Below are positions 56,855-64,000 of a DNA stretch of 64,000 nucleotides, in pieces (position 1 is the stretch's first letter; each line of letters starts with the position of its first letter). Under the pieces are notes generated by a model. The model was given only the letters and a program-made list of their open reading frames with translations, had not been told where the DNA came from and made no database searches. The position numbers and the translations under genes were made by a program. Where the stretch lies: positions 7,922 to 71,921 of the forward strand of contig CAYVKA010000020.1 of the NCBI GenBank assembly GCA_964451925.1, given 5' to 3'. This stretch comes from Nevskia sp964451925. GTDB taxonomy: Bacteria; Pseudomonadota; Gammaproteobacteria; Nevskiales; Nevskiaceae.

Positions 56855-57823
56855 CTATTGCACGATGACCTTGCCGGTCATGTAGGGATGCACCCCGCAC
56901 TGGTAGGTGTAAACACCCGTGGTGCTGAAGGTGCGGCTGTAGCTGTTGCCCTGTTTCAGGGCGCTGCTGGCGCCGTCGGCGAACTTGACGATGTGTGGCG
57001 TATCCAGATCCTGGTTGGTCCAGGTCACCGTGGTGCCAACCGGCACGGTGATGGTGTCCGGGTTGAAGGCGAACTTGACGATGGTCACGGCCGAAGTGAC
57101 AACCGCCGCTGCAGGTACCGGCGGCGCCACCACCACCGGCGCGGCGGTCGGACTGGCCGAGATCACTTTCAGTTCCACGCGGCGGTTCAGCGCGCGTCCC
57201 TCATCGGTCTTGTTGTCGGCGACCGGCATGGATTTGCCGAAGCCCTTGCTGGTCATGCGGCTACCGTCGACACCCTTGCCGACCAGGTATTGCACCACCG
57301 AGGCGGCGCGGCGCTCGGACAGCTTCTGGTTGTACGGCACCGAGCCCTTGCCGTCGGTATGGCCATCGATCTCCACCTTGATGTCCGGACGCGACTGCAG
57401 CGCGGCGGCCACGTTGTCGAGGATGCCCTTGGCCGTGGGAGTCAGCGTGGCCTTGTCGAAATCGAAATTGACATCGTGCAGCACCAGTACATCGCCTTCC
57501 TTGCAGCCGGCGAGATTGATGGGCTGGCCGGCGCTGGGCGATTCGCAGGGCGACGGCGCCGGTGGCGGCGGGGGCGGCGGCGGGGCAGCGGGCCGCACCG
57601 GGCTGGGCGAATAGCCCAGGGGCGTTCCCGGAATCGGCAGCTGGCCGCTCGGCCAGCTGGCCTGACCTGGTGCCGTTCCGCCCATCGAGTTGACGAAGGG
57701 CGTCGGCTGCGGCGTGCCCGTGGGGCGATTGTAGTTGAGCCCATTGGATGCGCTCAGGCAGCCGGACAGCGGCAGCACGAGGGCAATGACCGGCAGGGTG
57801 AAATACCTCTTCTTGACCAGCAT
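56855..57823 (-). CDS. OmpA-like lipoprotein fused to a C-terminal cupredoxin domain
   Basis: 322 residues from ATG 57823 (AGGGAG upstream); an in-frame ATG at 57988 would add 55 residues and bury the signal. Lipobox LSGC near residue 20, a Pro-rich linker (about 60-85), then an OmpA_C peptidoglycan-binding domain (about 105-215: NFDFDKATLTPTAKGIL, IDGHTDGKGSVPYNQKLSERRA, and SKGFGKSMPVADNKTDEGRALNRRVEL). A type-1 copper domain fills 235-322 with ligands H277, C309, H312 and M315; the CGVHPYM motif matches the amicyanin-type CxxHxxM spacing. It probably anchors an electron carrier to the cell wall. It is expressed behind leader D. Confidence 0.88.
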   Translation of the reverse strand: MLVKKRYFTLPVIALVLPLSGCLSASNGLNYNRPTGTPQPTPFVNSMGGTAPGQASWPSGQLPIPGTPLGYSPSPVRPAAPPPPPPPPAPSPCESPSAGQPINLAGCKEGDVLVLHDVNFDFDKATLTPTAKGILDNVAAALQSRPDIKVEIDGHTDGKGSVPYNQKLSERRAASVVQYLVGKGVDGSRMTSKGFGKSMPVADNKTDEGRALNRRVELKVISASPTAAPVVVAPPVPAAAVVTSAVTIVKFAFNPDTITVPVGTTVTWTNQDLDTPHIVKFADGASSALKQGNSYSRTFSTTGVYTYQCGVHPYMTGKVIVQ

Positions 57824-58020
57824 ATAGTGACTCCCTGAGATGTACGCTGAGATGTGCTTGGACGGAGTGCCGGGCGCAGCCGATCGGCCCAGCGCGACAG
57901 CGGGCTGACGATCCCGGTGCCGGATGGCGCTTGCGAACGCCAGGGGCCGCCACGTCGCACCGCCGTTGCGATGGTCCGGCTTGTCCATGTCAATCCATCC
58001 CCTTGCGTTTTTGTCGCACC

Positions 58021-58113
58021 AAAAAAAACGTCCACACTGCCGGCAATGGATTTTTGCCGGCAGTGTGGACGTCTGTGTCCGCAAGCCCGGCCATCTTTGG
58101 CCGGACCTTGTGT
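58021..58113 (-). ncRNA. Leader D: sigma-54-driven ANTAR-type attenuator
   Basis: Predicted transcript of about 93 nt, the cleanest copy. First hairpin CAAG-gt-CCGGCC-[AAAGAT]-GGCCGG-g-CTTG (58082-58110), with A1/G4 hexaloop. Second hairpin GGAC-[ACAGAC]-GTCC (58067-58080). Terminator: 19-bp stem from ACGTCCACACTGCCGGCAA with 7-nt loop, then eight U. The OmpA-cupredoxin ATG lies about 197 bp downstream. Confidence 0.85.
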
Positions 58114-58123
58114 ATAGAAATAA

Positions 58124-58139
58124 CGCAATCGCTATGCCA
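58124..58139 (-). promoter_or_regulatory. Sigma-54 promoter of leader D
   Basis: TGGCAT-AGCGA-TTGCG on the minus strand, exact spacing. Start expected near 58113, directly ahead of the first hairpin. Confidence 0.82.
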
Positions 58140-58189
58140 ATTTCAAATCCGCGGCACCGTTTCGGCACCCGGTGCGGGGGCATCGCCGC

Positions 58190-59440
58190 CTATTTCGGCG
58201 CGAGATTCGTCGCGCGCAGGATCGCCCGGTCTACCGTTCCCAGCGTTGCCGGCTGGTGCTCGAGCCAGCCCAGCGGCTTCTGCGGGTCGAACACGGTTCC
58301 GTCCAGCAGCAGATCCGCGCCGAGTTCCAGGGTGTTGCCGCCGACGGCTTCGGTCATCCATGCGCTGGCGTGCTCGCCTTCCATCTTGTAGTCGGAGGCG
58401 GGGCAGGGCTCCGACACCATTTCCGCCGCTTCGCGATAGGTTTGGCAGCGATATACGTCCCGTGCCAGTGCGCCGAGGTCCGGCGTCACCCAGCACTGCC
58501 GCCAGCGCAGCATCTGCAATGCAAACCAGATGGCGTGCGAGCGCCAGGGAAAAGTGGCGGCGCAGCGATGGAATACCAGCCCCTCAGGATGCGTTTGCAG
58601 CGAGCTGCGAATGGCGTCCGCGGGCGCCTGCACCCAGCCGTTGTCGATCATCAGCTTCGCCGCCTCGGCGCGGTGCTCGGCGATGTCCAGCCAGCGTGCC
58701 GCCTCGATCAGCGCCGCCACCAGGGCGCGATGCGTGGCCGGATGGGCATCGGCCCAGTCGCGTGTCACGCCGAGCACTTTCTCGGGGCTGTTGTTCCAGA
58801 TGGCGTACTTGGTCGCCACTATGGTGCCGAGGCCGCGCAGTTCCGCGACTTCGCTCCACGGTGCGCCGACGCAGAAGCCGTCGACGCGGCCCGCCGCCAG
58901 TTCGCCGACCATGCGCGGCGGTGGCACCACGCACAGGCGTACGTCGGCGTCGGGGTCGATGCCGGCGCTGGTCAGCCACATGCGCAGCTCGTAGTGATGC
59001 GTGGAAAACGGAAAGACATGCGCAAACACCGGCGGCGGCCGATGCGCCTTGCGGTCGGCCTCCAGCACCCGCGCCAGCGCCTTGGCCCATTGCGCCGCAT
59101 CGGGCCGCGAAGGAGCCAGCGCGCGCATCCGCTCATGCAGCGCCCGGGACACGGTCACCGCGTTGCCGTTCAGATTGAGCGACAGGGCAGTGACCATCGG
59201 CACCGCGATGCCGTCCAGGCCCAGCGTCGCCGCGATCGGCATCGGCGCCAGCATCTGCGCCGCATCCAGTACGCCCATCGCCACCTTGTCGCGCAGCGCG
59301 GCCCAGGCGCGTTCCACCCGCAACTCCACTTCCAGGCCGTGGCGGGCGAAGTAGCCGCGCGTCTTGGCGATGATGATCGGCGCCGCGTCGGCCAGAGGCA
59401 GCAGTCCCACGCGCAGGGCCGGCTTTTCCAGATTGCCCAT
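58190..59440 (-). CDS. nasS: Nitrate-sensor protein NasS-like (periplasmic-binding-protein fold, cytoplasmic)
   Basis: 416 residues from ATG 59440. NrtA/CmpA-type binding-protein fold with no signal peptide, as in NasS. Family blocks: RVGLLPLADAAPIIIAKTRGYF, DAAQMLAPMPIAATLGLDG, GNAVTVSR, FCVGAPWSEVAELRGLG, FPFSTHHYELRMWL and LQMLRWRQCW. In Azotobacter and Pseudomonas, NasS binds nitrate/nitrite and holds NasT inactive when ligand is absent. The ATG overlaps the nasT stop (TGATG), so the two are translationally coupled. The classical targets (nasAB, nirBD) are not nearby. Confidence 0.88.
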   Translation of the reverse strand: MGNLEKPALRVGLLPLADAAPIIIAKTRGYFARHGLEVELRVERAWAALRDKVAMGVLDAAQMLAPMPIAATLGLDGIAVPMVTALSLNLNGNAVTVSRALHERMRALAPSRPDAAQWAKALARVLEADRKAHRPPPVFAHVFPFSTHHYELRMWLTSAGIDPDADVRLCVVPPPRMVGELAAGRVDGFCVGAPWSEVAELRGLGTIVATKYAIWNNSPEKVLGVTRDWADAHPATHRALVAALIEAARWLDIAEHRAEAAKLMIDNGWVQAPADAIRSSLQTHPEGLVFHRCAATFPWRSHAIWFALQMLRWRQCWVTPDLGALARDVYRCQTYREAAEMVSEPCPASDYKMEGEHASAWMTEAVGGNTLELGADLLLDGTVFDPQKPLGWLEHQPATLGTVDRAILRATNLAPK

Positions 59441-60030
59441 CACAGCACGTCCGCGGCGGTGATCAGCACGCGGGCGAAATCCCCGATCCTCTGCTTGCGG
59501 TCCATCGCCATGCGACGCAGCAGGTTGTAGGCGGCGGATTCGTCCAGGCCGCGTCGTTTCATCAGCAATCCCTTGGCTTTTTCGATGTCACGCTGGTCCG
59601 CCAGGCGGGTGCGCGCCTGGTCGAGTTCCTGGCGCAAGGCCTGGTGCAGCTCGAAGCGCGCGATGGCCACTTCCATCACCGAGCTGAGGCGCGTCGGGTG
59701 CAGGCCGTCAACCACATAGGCGCTGACGCCGGCGTGCACCGCGCGCCGCGTGGTCTCCGGATCGCTGCGCGAGGCGAACAGCACGATGGGCCGCGGATGC
59801 TCGCGATTGAGCTGGCCGAGAGACTCCAGAGTATCCCGGCCTGGCGCATCGACGTCGATAAAGATGACTTCCGGCTGGCAACGTTCCACCGCAGCCGACA
59901 GATCGGCATGGGTATCCAGTCGCGCCGCGACCGTGTGTCCTTCCGCCGCCAGCGCCTGTTCCAGCATGGACAGGCGTTCAGCGTCGTCGTCCACCAGCAT
60001 CACCCTGAGCTTGGTGTGTCCGGCTGCCAT
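59440..60030 (-). CDS. nasT: ANTAR-domain antiterminator NasT-like
   Basis: 196 residues from ATG 60030 (AAGGA upstream). N-terminal receiver-like domain (about 8-125) with acidic pocket D14-D16 and D59. C-terminal ANTAR RNA-binding domain (about 135-196), with the signature DIEKAKGLLMKRRGLDESAAYNLLRRMAMDRKQ in part. ANTAR proteins bind paired hairpins with A1/G4 hexaloops and prevent terminator formation. It lies between leaders D and E, whose RNA fits this target. First gene of the nasT-nasS operon under its own sigma-54 promoter. Confidence 0.9.
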   Translation of the reverse strand: MAAGHTKLRVMLVDDDAERLSMLEQALAAEGHTVAARLDTHADLSAAVERCQPEVIFIDVDAPGRDTLESLGQLNREHPRPIVLFASRSDPETTRRAVHAGVSAYVVDGLHPTRLSSVMEVAIARFELHQALRQELDQARTRLADQRDIEKAKGLLMKRRGLDESAAYNLLRRMAMDRKQRIGDFARVLITAADVL

Positions 60031-60068
60031 TGGCAGTCCTTTTTATATGTATGACCCTGTTTATATAT

Positions 60069-60084
60069 AGCAACCGAAATGCCA
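60069..60084 (-). promoter_or_regulatory. Sigma-54 promoter of nasT-nasS
   Basis: TGGCAT-TTCGG-TTGCT on the minus strand, exact spacing. Start expected near 60058, 28 bp before the nasT ATG. No attenuator hairpins in between. Confidence 0.78.
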
Positions 60085-60186
60085 AATACGGATCGATGCC
60101 GTCGCATCGGGGCCGCAATGAAAAAATAAAACTCGCAATCGGCGGGTTTGTCTTAAAATGGTGCAGATTTTCTGCCGGAGATCCGC

Positions 60187-60621
60187 GTGCGTCTGTCCTT
60201 GTACACCGATTTTTCCCTGCGCCTGCTGGTGTATCTGGCCGGTGTGCGCGACGGCAAGCCCGTCAGTGCGGGACTGATCGCCGAAAAATATCGGGTTTCC
60301 GCCCATCACATGCACAAGGTTGCACAAGGACTGCGCAAACTGGGCTACGTTGAATCGATCAGCGGCAGGAATGGTGGTCTGCGCCTGGCCGTCCCGGCGG
60401 AATCGCTGCGCGTCGGCGATGTCGTGGAGGCCATGGAAGGCCGTGGCCACATGGCAGACTGCGCACGTGGTCCCTGCAGGTTGCATGGCGCCTGCCTGCT
60501 GAAGGGGGCGTTGGACCGTGCCGAACGCAATTTCCTCGACGAACTGAGGAAGTACACGCTGGCTGACGTGGTGCGTGGGCCGACGGTGATCCGCCTCGAA
60601 AAGCTCATTCGCGCGGCCTAG
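60187..60621 (+). CDS. nsrR: Rrf2-family NO-sensing regulator, NsrR-like
   Basis: 144 residues from GTG 60187 (CGGAG seven bases upstream). Rrf2 winged HTH (about 1-65: RLSLYTDFSLRLLVYLAG, and GRNGGLRLA wing). Cluster ligands C92, C97 and C103 are present, and D8 corresponds to the Asp ligand of Streptomyces NsrR, so a 4Fe-4S NO sensor is well supported. It is divergent from nasT. Targets in this window are not evident; the globin lipoprotein would fit NO response, by inference. Confidence 0.88.
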   Translation: MRLSLYTDFSLRLLVYLAGVRDGKPVSAGLIAEKYRVSAHHMHKVAQGLRKLGYVESISGRNGGLRLAVPAESLRVGDVVEAMEGRGHMADCARGPCRLHGACLLKGALDRAERNFLDELRKYTLADVVRGPTVIRLEKLIRAA

Positions 60622-60710
60622 TTTTTTACGTCTCTGCGGGTCGACCTCCGCTTCGGCTGAAGCGGACGCGGTGCGCGCCCGCTGTTGAATCACCGGCGCG
60701 CCGCTAAATC

Positions 60711-60726
60711 TGGCATACCGATTGCT
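60711..60726 (+). promoter_or_regulatory. Sigma-54 promoter of leader E
   Basis: TGGCAT-ACCGA-TTGCT, exact spacing. Start expected near 60737. Confidence 0.82.
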
Positions 60727-60736
60727 TGATTTGACT

Positions 60737-60824
60737 GGGCAAGAGCACCGTCAATGACGACGGTTCTCCCAGGACAACGACGTCCACACATTGGCCGGAT
60801 CGCCAGGTGTGGACGTTTTTTTTT
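60737..60824 (+). ncRNA. Leader E: sigma-54-driven ANTAR-type attenuator
   Basis: Predicted transcript of about 88 nt. First hairpin spans 60735-60772: CTGGG/CCCAG outer stem, inner CCGTC-[AATGAC]-GACGG with A1/G4 hexaloop (60753-60758). Second hairpin GGAC-[AACGAC]-GTCC (60772-60785). Terminator ACGTCCACAC/GTGTGGACGT (60780-60816) with inner TGGC/GCCA and nine U (60816-60824). The downstream ATG is 12 bp later. Confidence 0.85.
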
Positions 60825-60836
60825 GGTTTTCCGAAA

Positions 60837-62789
60837 ATGGAATACAGGCCGCCACAGCAGCCGATGCAAGCGAGCCGGGGCACCATCGGGCAGGTGTGGA
60901 GCAAGCGCCGCGGCGCCCGCGGCCTGACCGCGGCCCTGTGCCTGTGGCTGCCGCTGCTGTCCAGCGCCGACGTCGCACCGGATCAGGCGATCGTCTCGCT
61001 GAAGAGCGCCACGCTGGACCTGATGCAGGCGCAGGCTGCGGCGCCGGAAGCTCCCGGTTCGTTCTCCATCTATGTCGGCAACAAGGAGCCGTCCCTGCTG
61101 CTGGATGAGATCCAGGTGTGGATCGACAACGCGGCGCCGCAACGCTATGAATTCAGCGATCGCGAGGCCCGGGCCCTGCACCGGAATGGATTGCATCGGC
61201 TGCTGCTGGTTTCGCTCGTCCCCGGCATGCACCATTTCCGCGCCGACTTCGCTGCGCGCTATGCCGATGCGCCACCAGATCACCTGCGCGTCGCGGGGGT
61301 GCTGGAGCGCAGCGTCAGCACCACAGCACAACCGGCCATGCTGGAACTGGAACTGGTGAAAGGCAGCTTGATCGGCAAGCCGGACCTGCAGTTTCATCAG
61401 TTGCAGCCGGCCGCCGGAAGTGGGGCGGCGCCGGACAGTTTCGTCCCTGGCTCGGCCGACGATCCGCGCCTGCGTGCCGCCGCCTTCCTCACCGATACCG
61501 ATCGTCCCCTGGCCGCCGCTGCGGCATTGTTCCTGCTGCGGGCACAGAACCCGGGCATGGTGCTGTCTGCGGACTACTCCCTGCGATTGGCGGACGCGTT
61601 GAATGCCTTCGGCCTGTCGCAGCGCGCGCAGTCCCTGTATCAGCAGGCGGGCGGCAGCCTGCCGGCGGACGGCGCCACCGCGCAGTCCTATGCGGACTAC
61701 AACCGCGGCGTGGCGCTGCTGCGCGACGGCAGCATTGCCGAGGGCGGCGCACAACTCGCGGCCGTTGCCTCCGGCAAGGGCGATGACGAAGAAGCGGCGG
61801 CCTTGCGCGACAAGGCCAATCTGACGCTCGGCTATATGCAGTTGCGTAATCACACCGGCGCCAATGCCGTGGCGCTGTTCAGCAGCGTGCGCAGTTTCGG
61901 TGCCGATGCCAACGCTGCCTTGCTTGGCCTGGGCTGGGCGCTGCTGGCGCCGTCCGGCAACGGGCAGAATGCCGGGCCGCCGCACAGTTCCGACCCCCAG
62001 GCGCCGTTGCAGCGCATCCCGGTGCTGTTGCAGCCCACCCTGACCGGCGACATCGCCACGCTGCGGCGGCATCAGCCCTACAGTCTCAAGCAGGCCTCGC
62101 CGCAAGAGGAGCAGGCGGTGCGGCGGGCGCTGGTCCCCTGGCTGGAACTGATCGGCCGCGATCCTCTCGACCCGGCGGTACAGGAAGGCATGATCGCCAT
62201 TCCGTATGCGCTCAATCACATCGGCGCCTACCAGGAGGCCGAGGATCGGTTCATGCGCGCGGTCAAGCTGCTTGAGGCGGCGGATGCGCAACTCGACGCG
62301 GCGATGCAGCGTGTCAACGCCGGCCAGATGATCCAGGCGCTGGACACGCGCGACGCTGCCGGCAATGGCTGGCCCTGGTGGCTGGCCGCCTATCCCAAGG
62401 AGCACTGGTGGCTGGCCGATGATCCGCGCGACCCGATGGCGGCACCGGACACGTTCTACATCCAGCACCTGATGGCCGGCGACAGCTTCCATGCGGCGCT
62501 GTGGGATTTCCACGACCTGCGCCTGCTCGATGACGCCATCGAATCCATGCAGGGCGCCGCCGGCGCCGACAACCTGCGCGCGCGCGTGGCCGCCGCCACT
62601 ACCGGGCAGGGCAAGCTGCTGCAGGACCTGGCCCTGGCCGAACTGCAGCAGGAAAAGCGCCACACGCGCATGTACCTCGGGGAGGCGCGCTTCGCCCTTG
62701 CGCACATGAACGAACTGCCGCCACCGCCGACTGCCGCCGTCGCGGTGCGGCCGGCGCCTGCAGGCGCGCTGCCGGGGGCGATGCGATGA
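60837..62789 (+). CDS. Exported helical-repeat protein of unknown family
   Basis: 650 residues from ATG 60837; ATG 60864 is a close alternative, and neither has a clear ribosome site. A signal peptide follows a long basic n-region (RGLTAALCLWLPLLSSA). The first 170 mature residues look beta-rich; the rest is helical with TPR-like spacing (AAAALFLLRAQNPG, QSYADYNRGVALLRDGS, NALGLSQRAQSLYQQAGG-type blocks). A Trp-rich stretch NGWPWWLAAYPKEHWWLADDPRD (part) is distinctive. The stop overlaps the next start (ATGA), giving a coupled operon. Expression depends on read-through of leader E. No family recognised. Confidence 0.8.
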   Translation: MEYRPPQQPMQASRGTIGQVWSKRRGARGLTAALCLWLPLLSSADVAPDQAIVSLKSATLDLMQAQAAAPEAPGSFSIYVGNKEPSLLLDEIQVWIDNAAPQRYEFSDREARALHRNGLHRLLLVSLVPGMHHFRADFAARYADAPPDHLRVAGVLERSVSTTAQPAMLELELVKGSLIGKPDLQFHQLQPAAGSGAAPDSFVPGSADDPRLRAAAFLTDTDRPLAAAAALFLLRAQNPGMVLSADYSLRLADALNAFGLSQRAQSLYQQAGGSLPADGATAQSYADYNRGVALLRDGSIAEGGAQLAAVASGKGDDEEAAALRDKANLTLGYMQLRNHTGANAVALFSSVRSFGADANAALLGLGWALLAPSGNGQNAGPPHSSDPQAPLQRIPVLLQPTLTGDIATLRRHQPYSLKQASPQEEQAVRRALVPWLELIGRDPLDPAVQEGMIAIPYALNHIGAYQEAEDRFMRAVKLLEAADAQLDAAMQRVNAGQMIQALDTRDAAGNGWPWWLAAYPKEHWWLADDPRDPMAAPDTFYIQHLMAGDSFHAALWDFHDLRLLDDAIESMQGAAGADNLRARVAAATTGQGKLLQDLALAELQQEKRHTRMYLGEARFALAHMNELPPPPTAAVAVRPAPAGALPGAMR

Positions 62790-64000
62790 GGCGCGCATGG
62801 ATGCCGCTGCTGCTGCTCGCCGCGTTGCAGATGCCCGCGGTGGCCGATACGCCTTCCACCATCGGCACGATCACGCGGAACAACGGCCTGAAGAAGGACC
62901 GCTTCATCTACATCCGCACGCCCAGCATCATGCGGGTGGTCAAGTCAAAGGCGGTGCCGGCGCAGGTGCAGGCCGCCATCGACAACTACGACAAGGCGGC
63001 AGGCTTGTCGCCCGATCCGCTGATCCGCGCCGAATCGCTGCGCCGTTCCGCCGATCTGCGCGTACAGCTGGCCGACGCCGGCGATCTCGACGCCGCCGAA
63101 ATCGGCAAGGCCATCACCGCGTACCAGCGCATCCTGGCGGACTACCCGGGGTACGGCGACAACGATCGCGTGCTGTACCAGCTGGCCCGCGCCCAGGAGT
63201 TCGCCGGGCAGGGCGATGTGGCGATCGACACCCTGCGCACGCTCGGCCAGCGCTATCCGGATTCGCCGCGGCTGGGCGACGCCGTGTTCCGTGCCGCCGA
63301 GCTGCTGTATGCGCGCGCCCGCTACGACGAGGCGGAGCCACAATACCGCACGGTATTGGCGCTGGGTGGTGCCACGCCGTATTTCGAGCCGGCGCAGTAC
63401 AAATACGGCTGGACCCTCTACAAGCAGGCCAAGTACGGTGAAGCCGTGCCGGTGTTCCTGGCCATTCTCGAACGCACCCTGCCGCAAGGAGTCTCCGACG
63501 ATCCAGCGCAGGCGCTGGCGGCGGTGCCGCAGGGCAAGAGCGAGATGAGTGGCGACGCCCTGCGCGTTGCCGGCCTGTCCTTCGCCGCTCTCGGTGGCGG
63601 CAAGGCCATCAACGACTATTACGCCAGCAACAGCGAGCCGCGGTTCAGCGTGCTGCTGTACCGCGCCCTGGGTCAGCAGATGCTGGACAAGCAGCGTTAC
63701 AACGACGCTGCCAGCGCCTACGCCGCCTTCATCGAGCGCCATCCGGCGCATGAGCTCGCGCCGCAATTCCAGAGCCGCGTGATCGCCGCCTACCGCCAGG
63801 GCGGGTTCGCCGAACAGGTGGTGCGCGAGGAGGGCCGTTATGCGGATACCTATGCGCCGGGCTGCGCCTATTGGGGCCAGCGCAAACCCACCGCGGAAGT
63901 CATGACGGCCTTGCGCGGCAACCTCGGCGAACTGGCGCCGTGGTTCCACGCCAAGGCGCAGCTGGAGCCGGCGAGCGATCCGGAAGCCAAGCGCAACGAC
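62786..64000 (+). CDS. TPR-repeat exported protein (3' end outside window)
   Basis: At least 405 codons, open to the window end. The start ATG overlaps the previous stop. Signal peptide MRRAWMPLLLLAALQMPAVA. The mature part has several TPR units (KAITAYQRILADYPGYGDNDRVLYQLARAQEFAG in part; then EAEPQYRTVLALGG; YNDAASAYAAFIERHPAHELA), spaced about 36 residues, as in BamD/YbgF/AgmK-like periplasmic scaffolds. Second gene behind leader E. With the 650-residue partner it may scaffold a larger envelope complex encoded further downstream; this is inference. Confidence 0.85.
   Translation, partial: MRRAWMPLLLLAALQMPAVADTPSTIGTITRNNGLKKDRFIYIRTPSIMRVVKSKAVPAQVQAAIDNYDKAAGLSPDPLIRAESLRRSADLRVQLADAGDLDAAEIGKAITAYQRILADYPGYGDNDRVLYQLARAQEFAGQGDVAIDTLRTLGQRYPDSPRLGDAVFRAAELLYARARYDEAEPQYRTVLALGGATPYFEPAQYKYGWTLYKQAKYGEAVPVFLAILERTLPQGVSDDPAQALAAVPQGKSEMSGDALRVAGLSFAALGGGKAINDYYASNSEPRFSVLLYRALGQQMLDKQRYNDAASAYAAFIERHPAHELAPQFQSRVIAAYRQGGFAEQVVREEGRYADTYAPGCAYWGQRKPTAEVMTALRGNLGELAPWFHAKAQLEPASDPEAKRND

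Noticed and set aside
57824..57988. Longer N-terminus of the OmpA-cupredoxin protein from ATG 57988
   Set aside because: It would bury a good lipoprotein signal by 55 polar residues. The ATG at 57823 has a better ribosome site. A short upstream reading frame effect remains possible.
49563..60824. The five hairpins as ordinary intrinsic terminators or REP elements
   Set aside because: Each is in fixed orientation and distance behind its own sigma-54 promoter, and precedes rather than follows a gene. The conserved GGACANN block outside the terminator stem is not explained by termination alone.
49563..60824. The leaders as guanidine-II or c-di-GMP riboswitches
   Set aside because: Guanidine-II needs two ACGR tetraloop hairpins; only leader A has an ACGA-like loop option, and the others do not. 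No c-di-GMP riboswitch core sequences are present. The A1/G4 hexaloops with a terminator-exclusive second hairpin fit ANTAR targets better.

Overview
The window is GC-rich, densely coded DNA from a Gammaproteobacterium. Paired DUF1302/DUF1329 genes, DUF1800/DUF1501, a LuxR regulator, RdgC, a GlyGly-CTERM-like S53 peptidase and a MaeB-type malic enzyme point to the Nevskiales/Solimonadaceae group (Solimonas, Nevskia, Hydrocarboniphaga-like). This placement is inference from gene content; there is no rRNA gene.

Layout. 0-6 kb: the end of a secreted 29-residue-repeat protein, a lipoprotein esterase, a PiT phosphate transporter, an LprI-like protein and a divergent yeiE/yeiH pair. 6-12.7 kb: DUF1501/DUF1800 pair, DUF885 peptidase, ferredoxin plus DUF3861-like protein, and a PadR regulator with a tandem operator. 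12.9-27.4 kb: a catabolic or lipid-type block with an HSL-family hydrolase, LLM flavin oxidoreductase, two SDRs, two separate DUF1329/DUF1302 pairs facing each other, AraC and LuxR regulators, and a 2OG-Fe dioxygenase next to a 10-bp-period repeat array. 27.4-48 kb: mostly housekeeping or stand-alone genes (MocR regulator, rdgC, S53 peptidase, prpC, acyltransferase, transglutaminase-like, cysH, serA, maeB, and a TetR/MFP/RND efflux operon), ending at an odd tRNA-like gene.

48-64 kb is the most interesting part. Five short structured leaders (A to E) share one architecture. Each has a -24/-12 sigma-54 promoter (TGGCAY-N5-TTGCN), a transcript starting about 12 nt downstream, a first hairpin, then a second small hairpin GGAC-[ANNGAC]-GTCC. 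The 3' arm of the second hairpin is also the 5' arm of a strong intrinsic terminator ending in 8-9 U. A hexanucleotide loop with A1 and G4 on a hairpin that excludes a terminator is the signature of ANTAR-protein antitermination targets. The matching ANTAR protein (NasT-like) and its nitrate-sensor partner (NasS-like) are encoded at 58.2-60.0 kb, between leaders D and E, under their own sigma-54 promoter and next to an NsrR-type NO sensor.

The genes behind these leaders are not classical nitrate-assimilation genes. They encode envelope proteins: a DUF3034 barrel followed by a lipoprotein truncated globin and an FMN-binding/PepSY/ApbE flavinylation set; a 29-residue-repeat secreted protein; an OmpA-cupredoxin fusion lipoprotein; a helical-repeat/TPR protein pair running off the window end; and a 38-residue hydrophobic peptide. 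A TpsB-like barrel has a sigma-54-like promoter without the leader. I infer an RpoN plus NasST-controlled regulon for an envelope redox or surface system. Its physiological role is not shown by the sequence.
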